NCBI GenBank assembly: GCA_031216755.1
Contig: JARUHG010000001.1
Coordinates: forward strand, 310,001-374,000
Direction of reading: 5' to 3'
DNA from: Lysobacter arvi
GTDB lineage: Bacteria > Pseudomonadota > Gammaproteobacteria > Xanthomonadales > Xanthomonadaceae
DNA: 64,000 bases
How positions within the stretch are numbered: position 1 is the stretch's first letter; each line of letters begins with the position of its first letter. The translations under genes and the position numbers were made by a program. Shown here in pieces: positions 55,641-64,000 of this stretch. The notes below the pieces were generated by a model, which saw only the letters and a program-made list of their open reading frames with translations, did not search any database and had not been told where the DNA came from.

Positions 55641-55740
55641 TGAAGTTGCGGAGCATGCGCGCGAATCGGCGCAGTTTTTCCGCATCGGCGATCAGCGCGA
55701 AGCAACAGCGCGGCTTTTCGCTTCACGGAGCATCAGGCTG

Positions 55741-55780
55741 GCCCCTTACCCCAATCCCTCTCCCGACGGAGAGGGCTGAC
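55741..55780 (+). repeat. Palindromic intergenic repeat, copy A
   Basis: GCCCCTTACCCCAATCCCTC then TCCCGACGGAGAGGGCTGAC. The inner CCCTCTCC / GGAGAGGG forms a stem. Same family as the element at 58088-58124, in opposite orientation; the pair flanks deaD. Confidence 0.75.
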
Positions 55781-55818
55781 GCGCCGCTACGTCGATAGTG
55801 GCGCAGAGGCGGCACGTT

Positions 55819-57906
55819 TCAGCGCGGCTTCGGGCGGAACCCGCCCGGCTTGCGCGGCCCGGCGCCATGCGGACGCGGACCGCGCGGCGGGCGGCGCTCG
55901 TCGTCGTAACCGCCGCGTTCGTGCCGGCCGTGCGGGCGCTGGCCGCCGTGGCCGCCTTCGCCGGGACGGCTGATGCGCAGCTGCTGTCCCGCGACGCGCA
56001 CGCGCTTGAGGTGATCCATGACCTCGCGCGGCATGCCTTCGGGCAGGTCGATCAGGCTGTGGTCGTCGCGGATGTCGATGCGGCCGATGTAACGGCTCTC
56101 GAGCTCGGCCTCGTTGGCGATCGCGCCGACGATGTTGCCCGGCTTCACGCCGTGCACGTGGCCGACCTCGATGCGGAACGTCTCCATGCCCACTTCCGGT
56201 GCGCGCGCTTCACGCGGCTCGCGATGTTCGCGCGGCTCGTGGCGCGGCGCAGGTGCGTCGTCGTCGAACATCGATTCGGCGGCGTTGAACGGACGCTCGT
56301 TGTGGCGCTGTTCGAACTGCGGACGTTCGATCGCCGGGCGCTCGTAGCGTTCGCCGGGCGCATGCGACGCATCGCTGCGCTGCGGGCGCTCGTGACGGTC
56401 GCCACGTTCATGGCGCGGCTCCTGGCGCGATTCGCGCGGCGCACGGGGCCCGCTGTCGCGCTCGAAACGCGAATCGCGATCGCGGCCGAAGCGCGAGTCG
56501 CGCCCCTGTTCGCGCGGACCGCGCTGTTCGAACCCCACCTGCGCGTGCGGCCGCAGCTTCTCGGCGGTGACGTCCAGCAGCAGCGGCATGTCGCCCTGCA
56601 CCAGCTTGGCCAGCGCCGCGGCGATCTCCACCGCCGGCACGTTCTGCTCGCGCTCGTAGCGTTCGACCAGGTCGCGGAACTGCGCCAGGTCGTCGCTTTC
56701 CAGCGCGCCGGTGATGCGGCCGAGGAAGCGGTTCACGCGCTGCTCGTTCACCGTCTCGATGGTCGGCAGCGCCATCGGTTCGATCGGCTGCCGCGTCGCG
56801 CGCTCGATCGCACGCAGCATGCCGCGTTCGCGAGGCGTGACGAACAGGATCGCCTCGCCCTTGCGGCCCGCGCGGCCGGTGCGGCCGATGCGGTGAACGT
56901 AGCTTTCGGTGTCGTAGGGAATGTCGAAGTTCAGCACGTGGCTGATGCGTTCCACGTCCAGGCCGCGCGCGGCCACGTCCGTGGCGACGAGCACGTCGAT
57001 CTTGCCGTCCTTGAGGTTCTGGATGGTCTTCTCGCGCTGCGCCTGCTGCACGTCGCCATTGATGGCGGCCGCGGCGATGCCGCGCGCGGCGAGCTTCTCG
57101 GCCAGTTCCTCGGTCGCCTGCTTGGTGCGCGCGAACACGATCATCGCGTCGAACGGCTCGGCTTCCAGGATGCGGGTGATGGCGTCGAGCTTGTGCACGC
57201 CGCTCACCGCCCAGTAGCGCTGGCGGATATTCGCGGCGGTGGTGGTCTTGGCCTTGATCGAGATCTCGACCGGGTCCTTCAGGTAGGTCTGCGCGATGCG
57301 CTTGATCGGCGGCGGCATCGTGGCCGAGAACAGCGCGACCTGGCGCGTTTCCGGCGTCTTCTTGAGCACGGCCTCGACGTCGTCGATGAAGCCCATGCGC
57401 AGCATTTCGTCGGCTTCGTCCAGCACCAGGCAGCGCAGTTCCGACAGGTCGAGCGACCCGCGTTCCAGGTGGTCGATCACGCGGCCGGGCGTGCCCACCA
57501 CGACCTGCACGCCGCGCTTGAGCGCCTGCAACTGCGGGTAGTAGCTCTGCCCGCCGTAGATCGGCAGCACGTTGAACCCGGGCAGGTGATGGGCGTACTT
57601 CTGGAACGCCTCGGCGACCTGGATCGCCAGTTCGCGCGTGGGCGCCAGCACCAGCGCCTGCGGCTTGTGCCGGCCGGGCTCGATCTGCGCCAGGATCGGC
57701 AGCGCGAACGCGGCGGTCTTGCCGGTGCCGGTCTGCGCCTGGCCGAGCACGTCGCGGCCTTCGAGCAGCGGCGGGATGGTGGCGGCCTGGATGGGCGAGG
57801 GCGACTCGTAACCGACGTCGGACAGCGCCTTGAGCAGGGGCTCGGGCAGCGCGAGATCGGTGAACTTCAGGGACGGGGCATCGTTCGAGCTGGGCTCGGC
57901 GCTCAT
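55819..57906 (-). CDS. deaD: DEAD-box RNA helicase (DeaD/CsdA-like) with DbpA-type RNA-binding domain
   Basis: 695 residues. Q motif, Walker A AQTGTGKT (57-64), DEAD (163-166), SAT (194-196), HRIGRTGRAGR (about 339-349). After the helicase core (1-450) comes a roughly 110-residue Arg/Glu/Asp/His-rich linker (about 461-574), then a DbpA-like RNA-binding domain (METFRIEVGHVHGVKPGNIV, about 575-650) and an RGG/proline-rich tail. Unwinds structured RNA in ribosome assembly, mRNA turnover and cold adaptation. A TACACT at 57954-57959 (minus) is a possible -10. Flanked by an inverted pair of short repeats. Confidence 0.92.
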   Translation of the reverse strand: MSAEPSSNDAPSLKFTDLALPEPLLKALSDVGYESPSPIQAATIPPLLEGRDVLGQAQTGTGKTAAFALPILAQIEPGRHKPQALVLAPTRELAIQVAEAFQKYAHHLPGFNVLPIYGGQSYYPQLQALKRGVQVVVGTPGRVIDHLERGSLDLSELRCLVLDEADEMLRMGFIDDVEAVLKKTPETRQVALFSATMPPPIKRIAQTYLKDPVEISIKAKTTTAANIRQRYWAVSGVHKLDAITRILEAEPFDAMIVFARTKQATEELAEKLAARGIAAAAINGDVQQAQREKTIQNLKDGKIDVLVATDVAARGLDVERISHVLNFDIPYDTESYVHRIGRTGRAGRKGEAILFVTPRERGMLRAIERATRQPIEPMALPTIETVNEQRVNRFLGRITGALESDDLAQFRDLVERYEREQNVPAVEIAAALAKLVQGDMPLLLDVTAEKLRPHAQVGFEQRGPREQGRDSRFGRDRDSRFERDSGPRAPRESRQEPRHERGDRHERPQRSDASHAPGERYERPAIERPQFEQRHNERPFNAAESMFDDDAPAPRHEPREHREPREARAPEVGMETFRIEVGHVHGVKPGNIVGAIANEAELESRYIGRIDIRDDHSLIDLPEGMPREVMDHLKRVRVAGQQLRISRPGEGGHGGQRPHGRHERGGYDDERRPPRGPRPHGAGPRKPGGFRPKPR

Positions 57907-58291
57907 GGGGGAGACTCGGCAGCGCCGGCGAACGCCGGTCGGGAAGACTGAACAGTGTAACCGAGGGGCGTGGTGGGGCTGTGTAATGAACCGGGGCGCA
58001 GCGTCCGGGAAAACTGCGCGTGCTCGCTGCGGGAGCGAGGCTCCGTGGGCTAACGATGCTGCCGGCCGGCCCGACGCGCCCGTGGTTCAGCCCCTCTCCC
58101 GCTAGGAGAGGGGTTGGGGTCAGCGGCGGGACGTGCGGTCTGCACGCACTCGCGCTGCCATCGCTATTGCGCGAGCGAGTGGTTGATCAGGAGCAAAAGC
58201 TTCCGCTCGCAAGGGAGCGGGTCACTTCTGTCTTTGGCAAATCGCTGGAAGATCAGGGCGCAGTTCGGCGAACAGCAACTGCAACAGCCGC
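57907..58291. other. Region upstream of deaD
   Basis: 385 bases, no gene. It holds the deaD leader with a stable hairpin (CCGGCG-AA-CGCCGG around 57924-57938), a possible -10 (57954-57959, minus), and repeat copy B (58088-58124). Open frames here run into the amidohydrolase gene and have no support. Confidence 0.6.
58088..58124 (-). repeat. Palindromic intergenic repeat, copy B
   Basis: CAGCCCCTCTCCCGCTAGGA then GAGGGGTTGGGGTCAGC. The reverse complement reads GCTGACCCCAACCCCTCTCC and matches copy A at 55741-55780 in inverted orientation. Confidence 0.75.
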
Positions 58292-59722
58292 TCAAAGCGC
58301 CGCGCCGCTCGCACGCACATCCTTCTCCACCCGTCCGTCCTTCATCACGAATTCCACCCGCTTGAGCACCGTGACATCCGACAGCGGGTCGCCGCTCACC
58401 GCGATCAGGTCGGCGCGCTTGCCCGGTTCCAGCGAACCGACCTGGTCCGACAGTCCCAGCAGATCGGCCGCATTCACGGTCGCGGCGTGGATCGCGGTTG
58501 CGGGCGTCATGCCGTGGGCGACCATCAGCTCGAATTCGTCGGCGTTGCGCCCATGCAGGCTCACGCCGGCATCGGTGCCGAAGGCGATCTTCACGCCGGC
58601 CGGCACCGCGCGCTCCAGCGCCTTGCCGGTGATGCCGATGCGCCAGCGGATCTTCTCCAGTACCTCGCCGGTGTACGCGTCGGGGTTCTTCGCCAGGCGT
58701 TCCTTGTAGCCGTTCACCGTCGACAGCGTCGGCACGTAGTACGCGCCGGTCTGGCGCAGCAGTCTGATGTCCGCGTCGTCCATGAGCGTGCCGTGCTCGA
58801 TCGAATCGGCGCCTGCGCGCAGCGCGAGGGCGATGCCGTCGGCGCCGTGCGCGTGCACCGCGACCTTCTTGCGGTACAGGTGCGCGGTTTCGACGATGGC
58901 TTTGGCCTCGTCGTCGAACATCTGCTGGCCCAGCCCCGCGCCGATGCGGCTGTTCACGCCACCGGTGGTGGCGATCTTGATCACGTCGGCGCCGCGCGCG
59001 ACCTGCCGGCGCACGGCCTTGCGGCATGCCTCGGCGCCGTCGCAGGTGTTGCCGTGCACGTCGAGCGCCGCGTGCAGTTCGTCGCGGAAGCCCAGCGTCG
59101 GGTCCATGTGGCCGGCGGTGGCCGAAATCGCCATGCCCGCATCGACGATGCGCGGGCCCGGCAGCTTGCCGGCGGCGACCGCATCGCGCAGCGCCAGCGT
59201 CACGCCGTCCTCGTCGCCGAGGTTGCGCACGGTGGTGAAGCCCGCCTGCAGCGTCTTGCGCGCGTTGACCGCCGCCTCGTAGGCGTGGTCCGCGACGCCC
59301 TTCGAGATGCCTTCCAGCTGGCCTTCGACACCCGCCTTGTCGGAGGTGAGGTGCACATGGCTGTCGATGAGCCCCGGCAGCACGAAGCGGTCGCGCAGGT
59401 CGATGACGCTTGCCCCGGTGGCGCTCGACGCCGCCTGTCCGGGGAAGGCGGCCCCGTCGACGAAACCGTCGCGCACCGCTTCGATGCGGCCGTTGCAGAC
59501 CAGCAACGTGCTCGGGCCGCGGGCCGCCTGGCCGGGGCGATCGAGCAGGCGACCGGCCTGGACGACGCTGCAGGTCGGCTGCACCGGCGCCTGCGCGGCG
59601 GCGGGCGGGGCGATCGCCAGCACCGCCGCGGCGAGTACCGGCGCGAAGGCGATGGTGGCGTGACGCCCGCGATGCGGGACAGCGGACGGCGTGACGACGT
59701 TGCGGCGGTGCTGCGGGATCAT
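58292..59722 (-). CDS. Secreted metal-dependent amidohydrolase
   Basis: 476 residues from ATG 59722 (GGGGAATCGACCGG upstream). Signal peptide (AFAPVLAAAVLAIAPPAAAQ). Amidohydrolase fold with the first metal pair in LPGLIDSHVHLTSDKAG, then later ligands in HAHGADGIA, ADSIEHGTLMDDADI and KIAFGTDAGVSLHGRNADEF. Resembles imidazolonepropionase-like periplasmic Xaa-Pro or other peptidase-type amidohydrolases; substrate unknown. A longer in-frame start at 59866 has no signal-peptide context. Confidence 0.88.
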   Translation of the reverse strand: MIPQHRRNVVTPSAVPHRGRHATIAFAPVLAAAVLAIAPPAAAQAPVQPTCSVVQAGRLLDRPGQAARGPSTLLVCNGRIEAVRDGFVDGAAFPGQAASSATGASVIDLRDRFVLPGLIDSHVHLTSDKAGVEGQLEGISKGVADHAYEAAVNARKTLQAGFTTVRNLGDEDGVTLALRDAVAAGKLPGPRIVDAGMAISATAGHMDPTLGFRDELHAALDVHGNTCDGAEACRKAVRRQVARGADVIKIATTGGVNSRIGAGLGQQMFDDEAKAIVETAHLYRKKVAVHAHGADGIALALRAGADSIEHGTLMDDADIRLLRQTGAYYVPTLSTVNGYKERLAKNPDAYTGEVLEKIRWRIGITGKALERAVPAGVKIAFGTDAGVSLHGRNADEFELMVAHGMTPATAIHAATVNAADLLGLSDQVGSLEPGKRADLIAVSGDPLSDVTVLKRVEFVMKDGRVEKDVRASGAAL

Positions 59723-59898
59723 CCGGTCGATTCCCCAATGCGACGGTGGACGGCCAGCATACGCGGCCGCGAAGGCGCGCGACTGCGAACCGCGTCGATG
59801 TGCCGCGCCGGTCCATCGGGCCCGGGCGAGGGGTTCACTGCTTGTAGCCACCGCACGCGGCACCATCTGTAGAGCAGTCCCTGCTGCACGCCCGTTTC

Positions 59899-61464
59899 AT
59901 GCTGAATCCACATTTCGACAACCGCTTCGTCCGCGATCTTCCGGGCGATCCCGACACCTCCCCCGGCGTGCGCCAGGTGCACGGGGCGGCGTATTCGCGC
60001 GTGGCGCCCACGCCGGTGGCGCAGCCGCGCCTGCTCGCGTATTCGGCGGACATGGCGCGCCGGCTGGGCTTCAGCGAGGCCGACGTCGCTTCCGAGGACT
60101 TCGCCCGCGTGTTCGGCGGCAACGCGCTCCTGCCGGGGATGCAGCCGTTCGCCGCCAATTACGGCGGCCACCAGTTCGGCCAGTGGGCGGGGCAGCTCGG
60201 CGACGGCCGCGCGATCACGCTGGGCGAGATGATCAACGCCGACGGCGAACGCTGGGAGCTGCAGCTCAAGGGCGCCGGGCCGACGCCTTACTCCCGCAGC
60301 GCCGACGGGCGCGCCGTGCTGCGTTCGTCGATCCGCGAGTTCCTGTGCAGCGAGGCCATGCACCACCTCGGCGTGCCGACCACGCGCGCGCTGAGCCTCG
60401 TCGGCACCGGCGAGTGGATCGAGCGGGACATGTTCTACGACGGCCATCCGCAGATGGAACCGGGCGCGGTGGTGTGCCGTGTCGCGCCGTCGTTCATCCG
60501 CTTCGGCAATTTCGAACTCCCCGCCTCGCGCAACGACGCCGAACTGCTGCGCCAGCTCGCCGATTTCTGCATCCGGCGCGATTTCCCCGAACTGCGCGGC
60601 GTCGGGCGTGGGCAGGCGCTGTACGCGGAGTGGTTCGCGCGGGTGTGCGAGCGCACCGCCGTGCTGATGGCGCACTGGATCCGCGTCGGTTTCGTGCACG
60701 GGGTGATGAACACCGACAACATGTCGATCCTCGGGCTCACCATCGATTACGGCCCGTACGGCTGGGTCGACAACTTCGATCCGGGCTGGACGCCCAACAC
60801 GACGGATCGCTACCAGCGCCGGTACCGCTTCGGCCAGCAGCCGCAGGTCGCGTACTGGAACCTCGGCCGGCTGGCCGGCTCGCTATCGCTGCTGTTCGAC
60901 GACACCGAGCCGCTGCAGGCGGGGCTGCGCCGCTTCGTGTCCACCTACCTGGACGCCGACCGCGAGAACACCGCGCGCAAGCTGGGCCTGGCCGAGTCGC
61001 GCGAGGAAGACACGGCGCTGATGCAGCACCTGCAGGACCTGCTGACCGAGGGCGAGATCGACATGACGCTGTTCTTCCGCGGGCTGGCGGACGTCGACGT
61101 GCATTCGCCGACGCTCGCGCCGATGGAGGACGCCTTCTACGATCCGGCGCGCCGCGAGGCCGTCGAGCCCGCGCTGCGCGAGTGGCTGGAGCGGTATGCG
61201 GCGCGGGTGGTGCAGCAGGACCTGCCGGCGGCGCAGCGGCGCGAGCGCATGAACGCGGCCAACCCGCGCTACGTGCTGCGCAACTACCTGGCCCAGCAGG
61301 CGATCGACCGGGCGACCGAGGGCGACATCGCGGGCGTGACCGAATTGCTGGAGGTCATGCGCCATCCCTACGACGACCAGCCCGGCCGCGACGCCTATGC
61401 ACGCCGCCGCCCCGACTGGGCGCGCGAACGCGCGGGCTGTTCGATGCTGTCCTGCAGTTCCTGA
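59899..61464 (+). CDS. selO: Protein adenylyltransferase SelO (YdiU)
   Basis: 521 residues, full length. Pseudokinase-like AMPylator: [59 protein letters not shown] (with the catalytic Asp/Asn set), and the C-terminal CSMLSCSS, where the last cysteine corresponds to the selenocysteine of eukaryotic SelO. Transfers AMP to Ser/Thr/Tyr of target proteins and is linked to oxidative stress. Downstream, 59 bases away, is a small secreted protein. Confidence 0.95.
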   Translation: MLNPHFDNRFVRDLPGDPDTSPGVRQVHGAAYSRVAPTPVAQPRLLAYSADMARRLGFSEADVASEDFARVFGGNALLPGMQPFAANYGGHQFGQWAGQLGDGRAITLGEMINADGERWELQLKGAGPTPYSRSADGRAVLRSSIREFLCSEAMHHLGVPTTRALSLVGTGEWIERDMFYDGHPQMEPGAVVCRVAPSFIRFGNFELPASRNDAELLRQLADFCIRRDFPELRGVGRGQALYAEWFARVCERTAVLMAHWIRVGFVHGVMNTDNMSILGLTIDYGPYGWVDNFDPGWTPNTTDRYQRRYRFGQQPQVAYWNLGRLAGSLSLLFDDTEPLQAGLRRFVSTYLDADRENTARKLGLAESREEDTALMQHLQDLLTEGEIDMTLFFRGLADVDVHSPTLAPMEDAFYDPARREAVEPALREWLERYAARVVQQDLPAAQRRERMNAANPRYVLRNYLAQQAIDRATEGDIAGVTELLEVMRHPYDDQPGRDAYARRRPDWARERAGCSMLSCSS

Positions 61465-61523
61465 CGCCGCCTACACGCGGGCCGCGGATGATGCCGCGGG
61501 CGGGGCAACGTGGAGGTGCGGCC

Positions 61524-62135
61524 ATGGGCAGTGGAAGGTTCGGGGCTGTCGGCTGGATTCATCGCGCGCTGCTCGCCTGCGTCGCGTTCGGGCTCGCGTC
61601 CGCCGCGCTGGCGCAGGTGCAGGGCCGCACGGTCGGCACGTTGCAGCGGCACGATCCGGCGCAGCACCGCATCGTGCTCAGTCTGGACGCGCGCACCGGC
61701 AGCGAGCTGGGACAGGGCGCGCCGGTCAACGTGTACTACGACGAGGCGAAGGCCCAGCGCGATCGCGCGACGCGGCCGAAGCTGCAACCGGGCGATCGCG
61801 TGATGCTCGAAACCGTCACGACCGGCAATCGCGTCGAAGCGACGTCGGTGCGGCGCCTGCCCGACACCACGCCGGGGCAGGACTGGGGACAGTACCTGCA
61901 CGGCACCGTGGCCGAAGTCGTCCCGCGCACCCGCGTGCTGATGGTCGATCAGGCGCAGACGCGCATCCGCAACCGCATCGAGGTCGACGACGCGACGCGG
62001 GTGTTCGCGCTCGACGGCGCGCCGATGCGGCTGGACCAGCTCAAGCCCGGCGACGAGATCGACATGGCGTTCCACCTCAAGGGCCGCGTCCGCACGGCCT
62101 CGAAGATCGTGCTGCTCCGGCCGGCAGGCGGCTGA
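61524..62135 (+). CDS. Hypothetical secreted beta-rich protein (203 aa)
   Basis: 203 residues with a signal peptide (ALLACVAFGLASAALAQVQG). After it, repeated short beta segments (VGTLQRHDPAQHRIVLSLDA, LHGTVAEVVPRTRVLMVDQA, TRVFALDGAPMRLDQLKPGD) suggest two OB-like or DUF5666-type domains. No catalytic motif seen. GGAGG 8 bases upstream of ATG 61524. It ends one base from the convergent DUF2236 gene. Confidence 0.75.
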   Translation: MGSGRFGAVGWIHRALLACVAFGLASAALAQVQGRTVGTLQRHDPAQHRIVLSLDARTGSELGQGAPVNVYYDEAKAQRDRATRPKLQPGDRVMLETVTTGNRVEATSVRRLPDTTPGQDWGQYLHGTVAEVVPRTRVLMVDQAQTRIRNRIEVDDATRVFALDGAPMRLDQLKPGDEIDMAFHLKGRVRTASKIVLLRPAGG

Positions 62136-62136
62136 C

Positions 62137-63045
62137 TCAGGGCCAGCGGTCGAGGACCGACGGATCGACGCCGACGCGGCGACAGGCGCGCGGGGCGACG
62201 CCATCGTTCAGCGCCGCGCGGAAGATCGGCGAAATCGTGCGCAGGGTGCGAGACGCGACGGTGGCGCGGGCACGTTCGAAACGGGTCGGCGCGAGCCTGC
62301 GGATCGCCCATTCCGGAAGCAGCGCGGTGCCGGCGCCGAGGAACAGATCGCGCGACAGGCCCGCCGCCGGGACCGGCAGGCGGATGCGGGCGAGCACGCG
62401 CAGCACTTCGCGCGAGCGCTCGTCCAGTCGCAGCTCGCCCTGCACGCGGGCGAAGAACGCGGCGACTTCGGCTTCCGAGCCGGGCACATCGCGCGCGCCC
62501 AGCGCCTCGGCCACGCGCCGCACCTCGTCGTAATAGGCGTCGGCGGCGCCGACGGGCAGCGACAGCGGCGAATAGCGCCGGAAACCCTCGAGGAAGCCGA
62601 AGCTCTCGGTCACGTGCACCCAGGTGAGCAGCGCCGGATCGTCGGCCCGATAGGCGCGTCCGTCCGGCATCGTGCCGCGCACCTGCTCGTGGATGCGGGC
62701 GACGCGGTCGATGAGTTTGCGTGCTTCCGGGCGCGAGGCGTAGGTCGTGCCCGCGACGAAATTGGTCGTGCGACGCAGCCGGCCGACCAGGTCGGTGCGG
62801 AAGTTCGAGTGATCCCACACGCCGGCCAGCGCGAGCGGGTGGAGCGTCTGCAGCATCAGCGCGCACAGGCCGCCGGCGAGCATGCCCGGAAAGTCGGAAT
62901 GAACGCGCCAGGTGACGCTGTCCGGCCCGAACAGCCCGGGATCGCCCGCGGGATGGTCGTAGTCGATGCCGCTCTGCCCGCGCGGGAAGGCGGACAGCAC
63001 CCAGTGGCGGACGCGTTGGGCGGCGAGGGACTGCGGGGAGGGCAT
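62137..63045 (-). CDS. DUF2236 (MpaB/Lcp-like oxygenase) family protein
   Basis: 302 residues. GIDYDHPAGDPGLFGPDSVT, LCALMLQTLHPLALAGVWDH, TTYASRPEARKLIDRVARIH and LTWVHVTESFGFLEGFRRYS give the DUF2236 pattern, with conserved His and Asp residues. The family includes fungal MpaB and the haem oxygenase domain of latex-clearing protein. The substrate here is unknown. Converges with the gene at 61524. Confidence 0.82.
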   Translation of the reverse strand: MPSPQSLAAQRVRHWVLSAFPRGQSGIDYDHPAGDPGLFGPDSVTWRVHSDFPGMLAGGLCALMLQTLHPLALAGVWDHSNFRTDLVGRLRRTTNFVAGTTYASRPEARKLIDRVARIHEQVRGTMPDGRAYRADDPALLTWVHVTESFGFLEGFRRYSPLSLPVGAADAYYDEVRRVAEALGARDVPGSEAEVAAFFARVQGELRLDERSREVLRVLARIRLPVPAAGLSRDLFLGAGTALLPEWAIRRLAPTRFERARATVASRTLRTISPIFRAALNDGVAPRACRRVGVDPSVLDRWP

Positions 63046-63263
63046 GGGCCGATGATCCCATCCCGTCGTTTCGTCCGCGCGATAGCGCCCTTACCGCGCC
63101 GGTTGGGCAACGAGCGGAACGATGCCGCCGTGCCTCTGTCGATGGCGCCGCTGGCGCAACGCTACGCATCCGGATACTCCGGGCCCGACCAGCCACGGCC
63201 GGACGTTCGGAGCCTTCGCGGCATACCGCGAAGGTCGCCTCCCTCACCCGGTAGAATCCCCCC

Positions 63264-64000
63264 ATGCCCCTGATCACCCTGAACAACGTCGACTACGGCG
63301 TCGGCGGCCCTTTGCTGCTTTCCGACGTCGTCCTGTCCATCGAGCCCGGCGAGCGCATCGCGCTGATCGGCCGCAACGGCGCCGGCAAGTCCACGCTGAT
63401 GAAGCTCATCGCCGGCGACCTGCAGGCCGACGACGGCGAGGTCCGCCGCGAAGGCGGCGTGCGCGTCGCGCGGCTGGAACAGGAAGTGCCGCCCGGCGCC
63501 GACGGCGACGTCTGGGACGTGGTCGCCGGCGGCCTGGGCGAACTCGGCCACTGGCTCGCGCAGTTCCATCACCTCAGCCACGCCGACCACGTCGACACCG
63601 ATGCGCTGGCGAAGGTCCAGCAGAAGATCGAGGACGCCAACGGCTGGTCGCTCGACCAGCGCGTGACCGAGACCCTGCAGCGCCTGGAGCTCGACGGCGA
63701 CGCCGTGTTCGCGCGCCTGTCCGGCGGCATGAAGCGCCGCGTGCTGCTCGCCCGCGCGCTGGTGTCCTCGCCCGACGTGCTGCTGCTGGACGAGCCGACC
63801 AACCACCTGGACATCGAGGCCATCGACTGGCTCGAAGGCTTCCTGAAGGCGTGGCAGGGCGCGTTGGTGTTCGTCACCCACGATCGCCGCTTCCTGCGTT
63901 CGCTGGCCACGCGCATCGTGGAGATCGACCGCGGCCAGGTCACCAGCTGGCCCGGCGACTGGGACAACTACGTGCGCCGCCGCGAGGAGCGCCTGAACGC
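63264..64000 (+). CDS. uup: ABC-F ATP-binding protein Uup (N-terminal part)
   Basis: The first 245 codons are present; the gene continues past the window. First ABC domain: Walker A GRNGAGKSTLMKLIAGD, signature LSGGMKRRVLLARAL, Walker B LLLDEPTNHLDIEAI and FVTHDRRFLRSLA. The N-terminus matches Uup rather than EttA/YheS. Uup is a cytosolic ABC-F protein linked to ribosome or branched-DNA maintenance. A TAGAAT at 63252-63257 could be a -10, but it lies only 6 bases before the ATG at 63264, which would make a leaderless transcript. Confidence 0.87.
   Translation, partial: MPLITLNNVDYGVGGPLLLSDVVLSIEPGERIALIGRNGAGKSTLMKLIAGDLQADDGEVRREGGVRVARLEQEVPPGADGDVWDVVAGGLGELGHWLAQFHHLSHADHVDTDALAKVQQKIEDANGWSLDQRVTETLQRLELDGDAVFARLSGGMKRRVLLARALVSSPDVLLLDEPTNHLDIEAIDWLEGFLKAWQGALVFVTHDRRFLRSLATRIVEIDRGQVTSWPGDWDNYVRRREERLN

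Larger units (their letters stand above)
55506..55818. other. Repeat-bearing intergenic region between deaD and the EamA gene
   Basis: 313 bases, no gene. It contains a two-hairpin repeat element (55559-55640), a T-run (TTTTT near 55676) and a palindromic element (55741-55780). deaD ends at 55819 and the EamA gene starts at 55505 on the same strand. Confidence 0.7.

Noticed and set aside
55798-57951. A 717-residue plus-strand frame opposite deaD
   Set aside because: Antisense to a helicase with all motifs; composition is that of a shadow.

Overview
The window is a high-GC, densely coded bacterial chromosome segment, most likely from the Xanthomonadaceae (Lysobacter/Luteimonas-like). This rests on recognised gene orders and protein families rather than a database search: sdhCDAB with sdhE; lolC-lolD-comEC-exbB-exbD-msbA-lpxK-kdsB; a fused two-subunit E1 of a branched-chain 2-oxoacid dehydrogenase; and a GumB/GumD-like exopolysaccharide locus. 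I saw no transposase, integrase, phage gene or CRISPR array.

Layout. 0-8 kb: the 5' end of a TatD-like hydrolase, a small membrane protein, a glycine-zipper envelope protein, a glutaryl-CoA dehydrogenase-like enzyme, a GNAT acetyltransferase, a GST, the fused E1 and an asparagine synthetase. 8-14 kb: YgfZ, the short SDH assembly factor SdhAF4, succinate dehydrogenase (sdhCDAB), a MAPEG protein, SdhE and a YgfX-like membrane protein. 14-26 kb: an envelope block with lipoprotein release (lolCD), DNA uptake (comEC), energy transduction (exbBD), lipid A transport and phosphorylation (msbA, lpxK), Kdo activation (kdsB), a low-molecular-weight phosphatase, uvrC and pgsA, nearly all overlapping by a few bases. 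26.3-26.7 kb: tRNA-Gly, tRNA-Cys and tRNA-Leu.

28.3-46.4 kb is a capsule or exopolysaccharide locus. It holds a PHP-type phosphatase, a short outer-membrane export lipoprotein, a co-polymerase/tyrosine kinase, an unusual TPR plus jelly-roll protein, a small secreted Gly/Ala/Lys-rich protein, two O-antigen ligase/polymerase-like proteins, an initiating sugar-phosphate transferase, two UDP-sugar dehydrogenases, three glycosyltransferases, a hexapeptide acetyltransferase and a MurJ-family flippase. Its middle part (about 37.9-41.1 kb) has visibly lower GC and contains genes on the opposite strand, as expected for an exchangeable serotype segment. The polymer is probably acidic, because both UDP-glucuronate and a UDP-HexNAc-uronate can be made. 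The locus is bracketed by tRNA genes on both sides (tRNA-Val at 46.9 kb).

46.4-64 kb: arsC, tRNA-Val, an orphan response regulator, a TPR-like protein, then a lipid group (TetR regulator, acyl-CoA-binding protein, a two-domain reductase very like the Marinobacter fatty acyl-CoA reductase), a membrane-anchored Mrr-like protein, a phasin, a glutamine amidotransferase, an EamA transporter, a DeaD-like RNA helicase flanked by an inverted pair of short repeats, a secreted amidohydrolase, SelO, a secreted hypothetical protein, a DUF2236 protein, and the start of an Uup-type ABC-F protein.

All family calls come from reading motifs and lengths by eye. Starts are chosen from ribosome-binding sites, overlaps and family alignments where possible; operators and promoters are candidates only.
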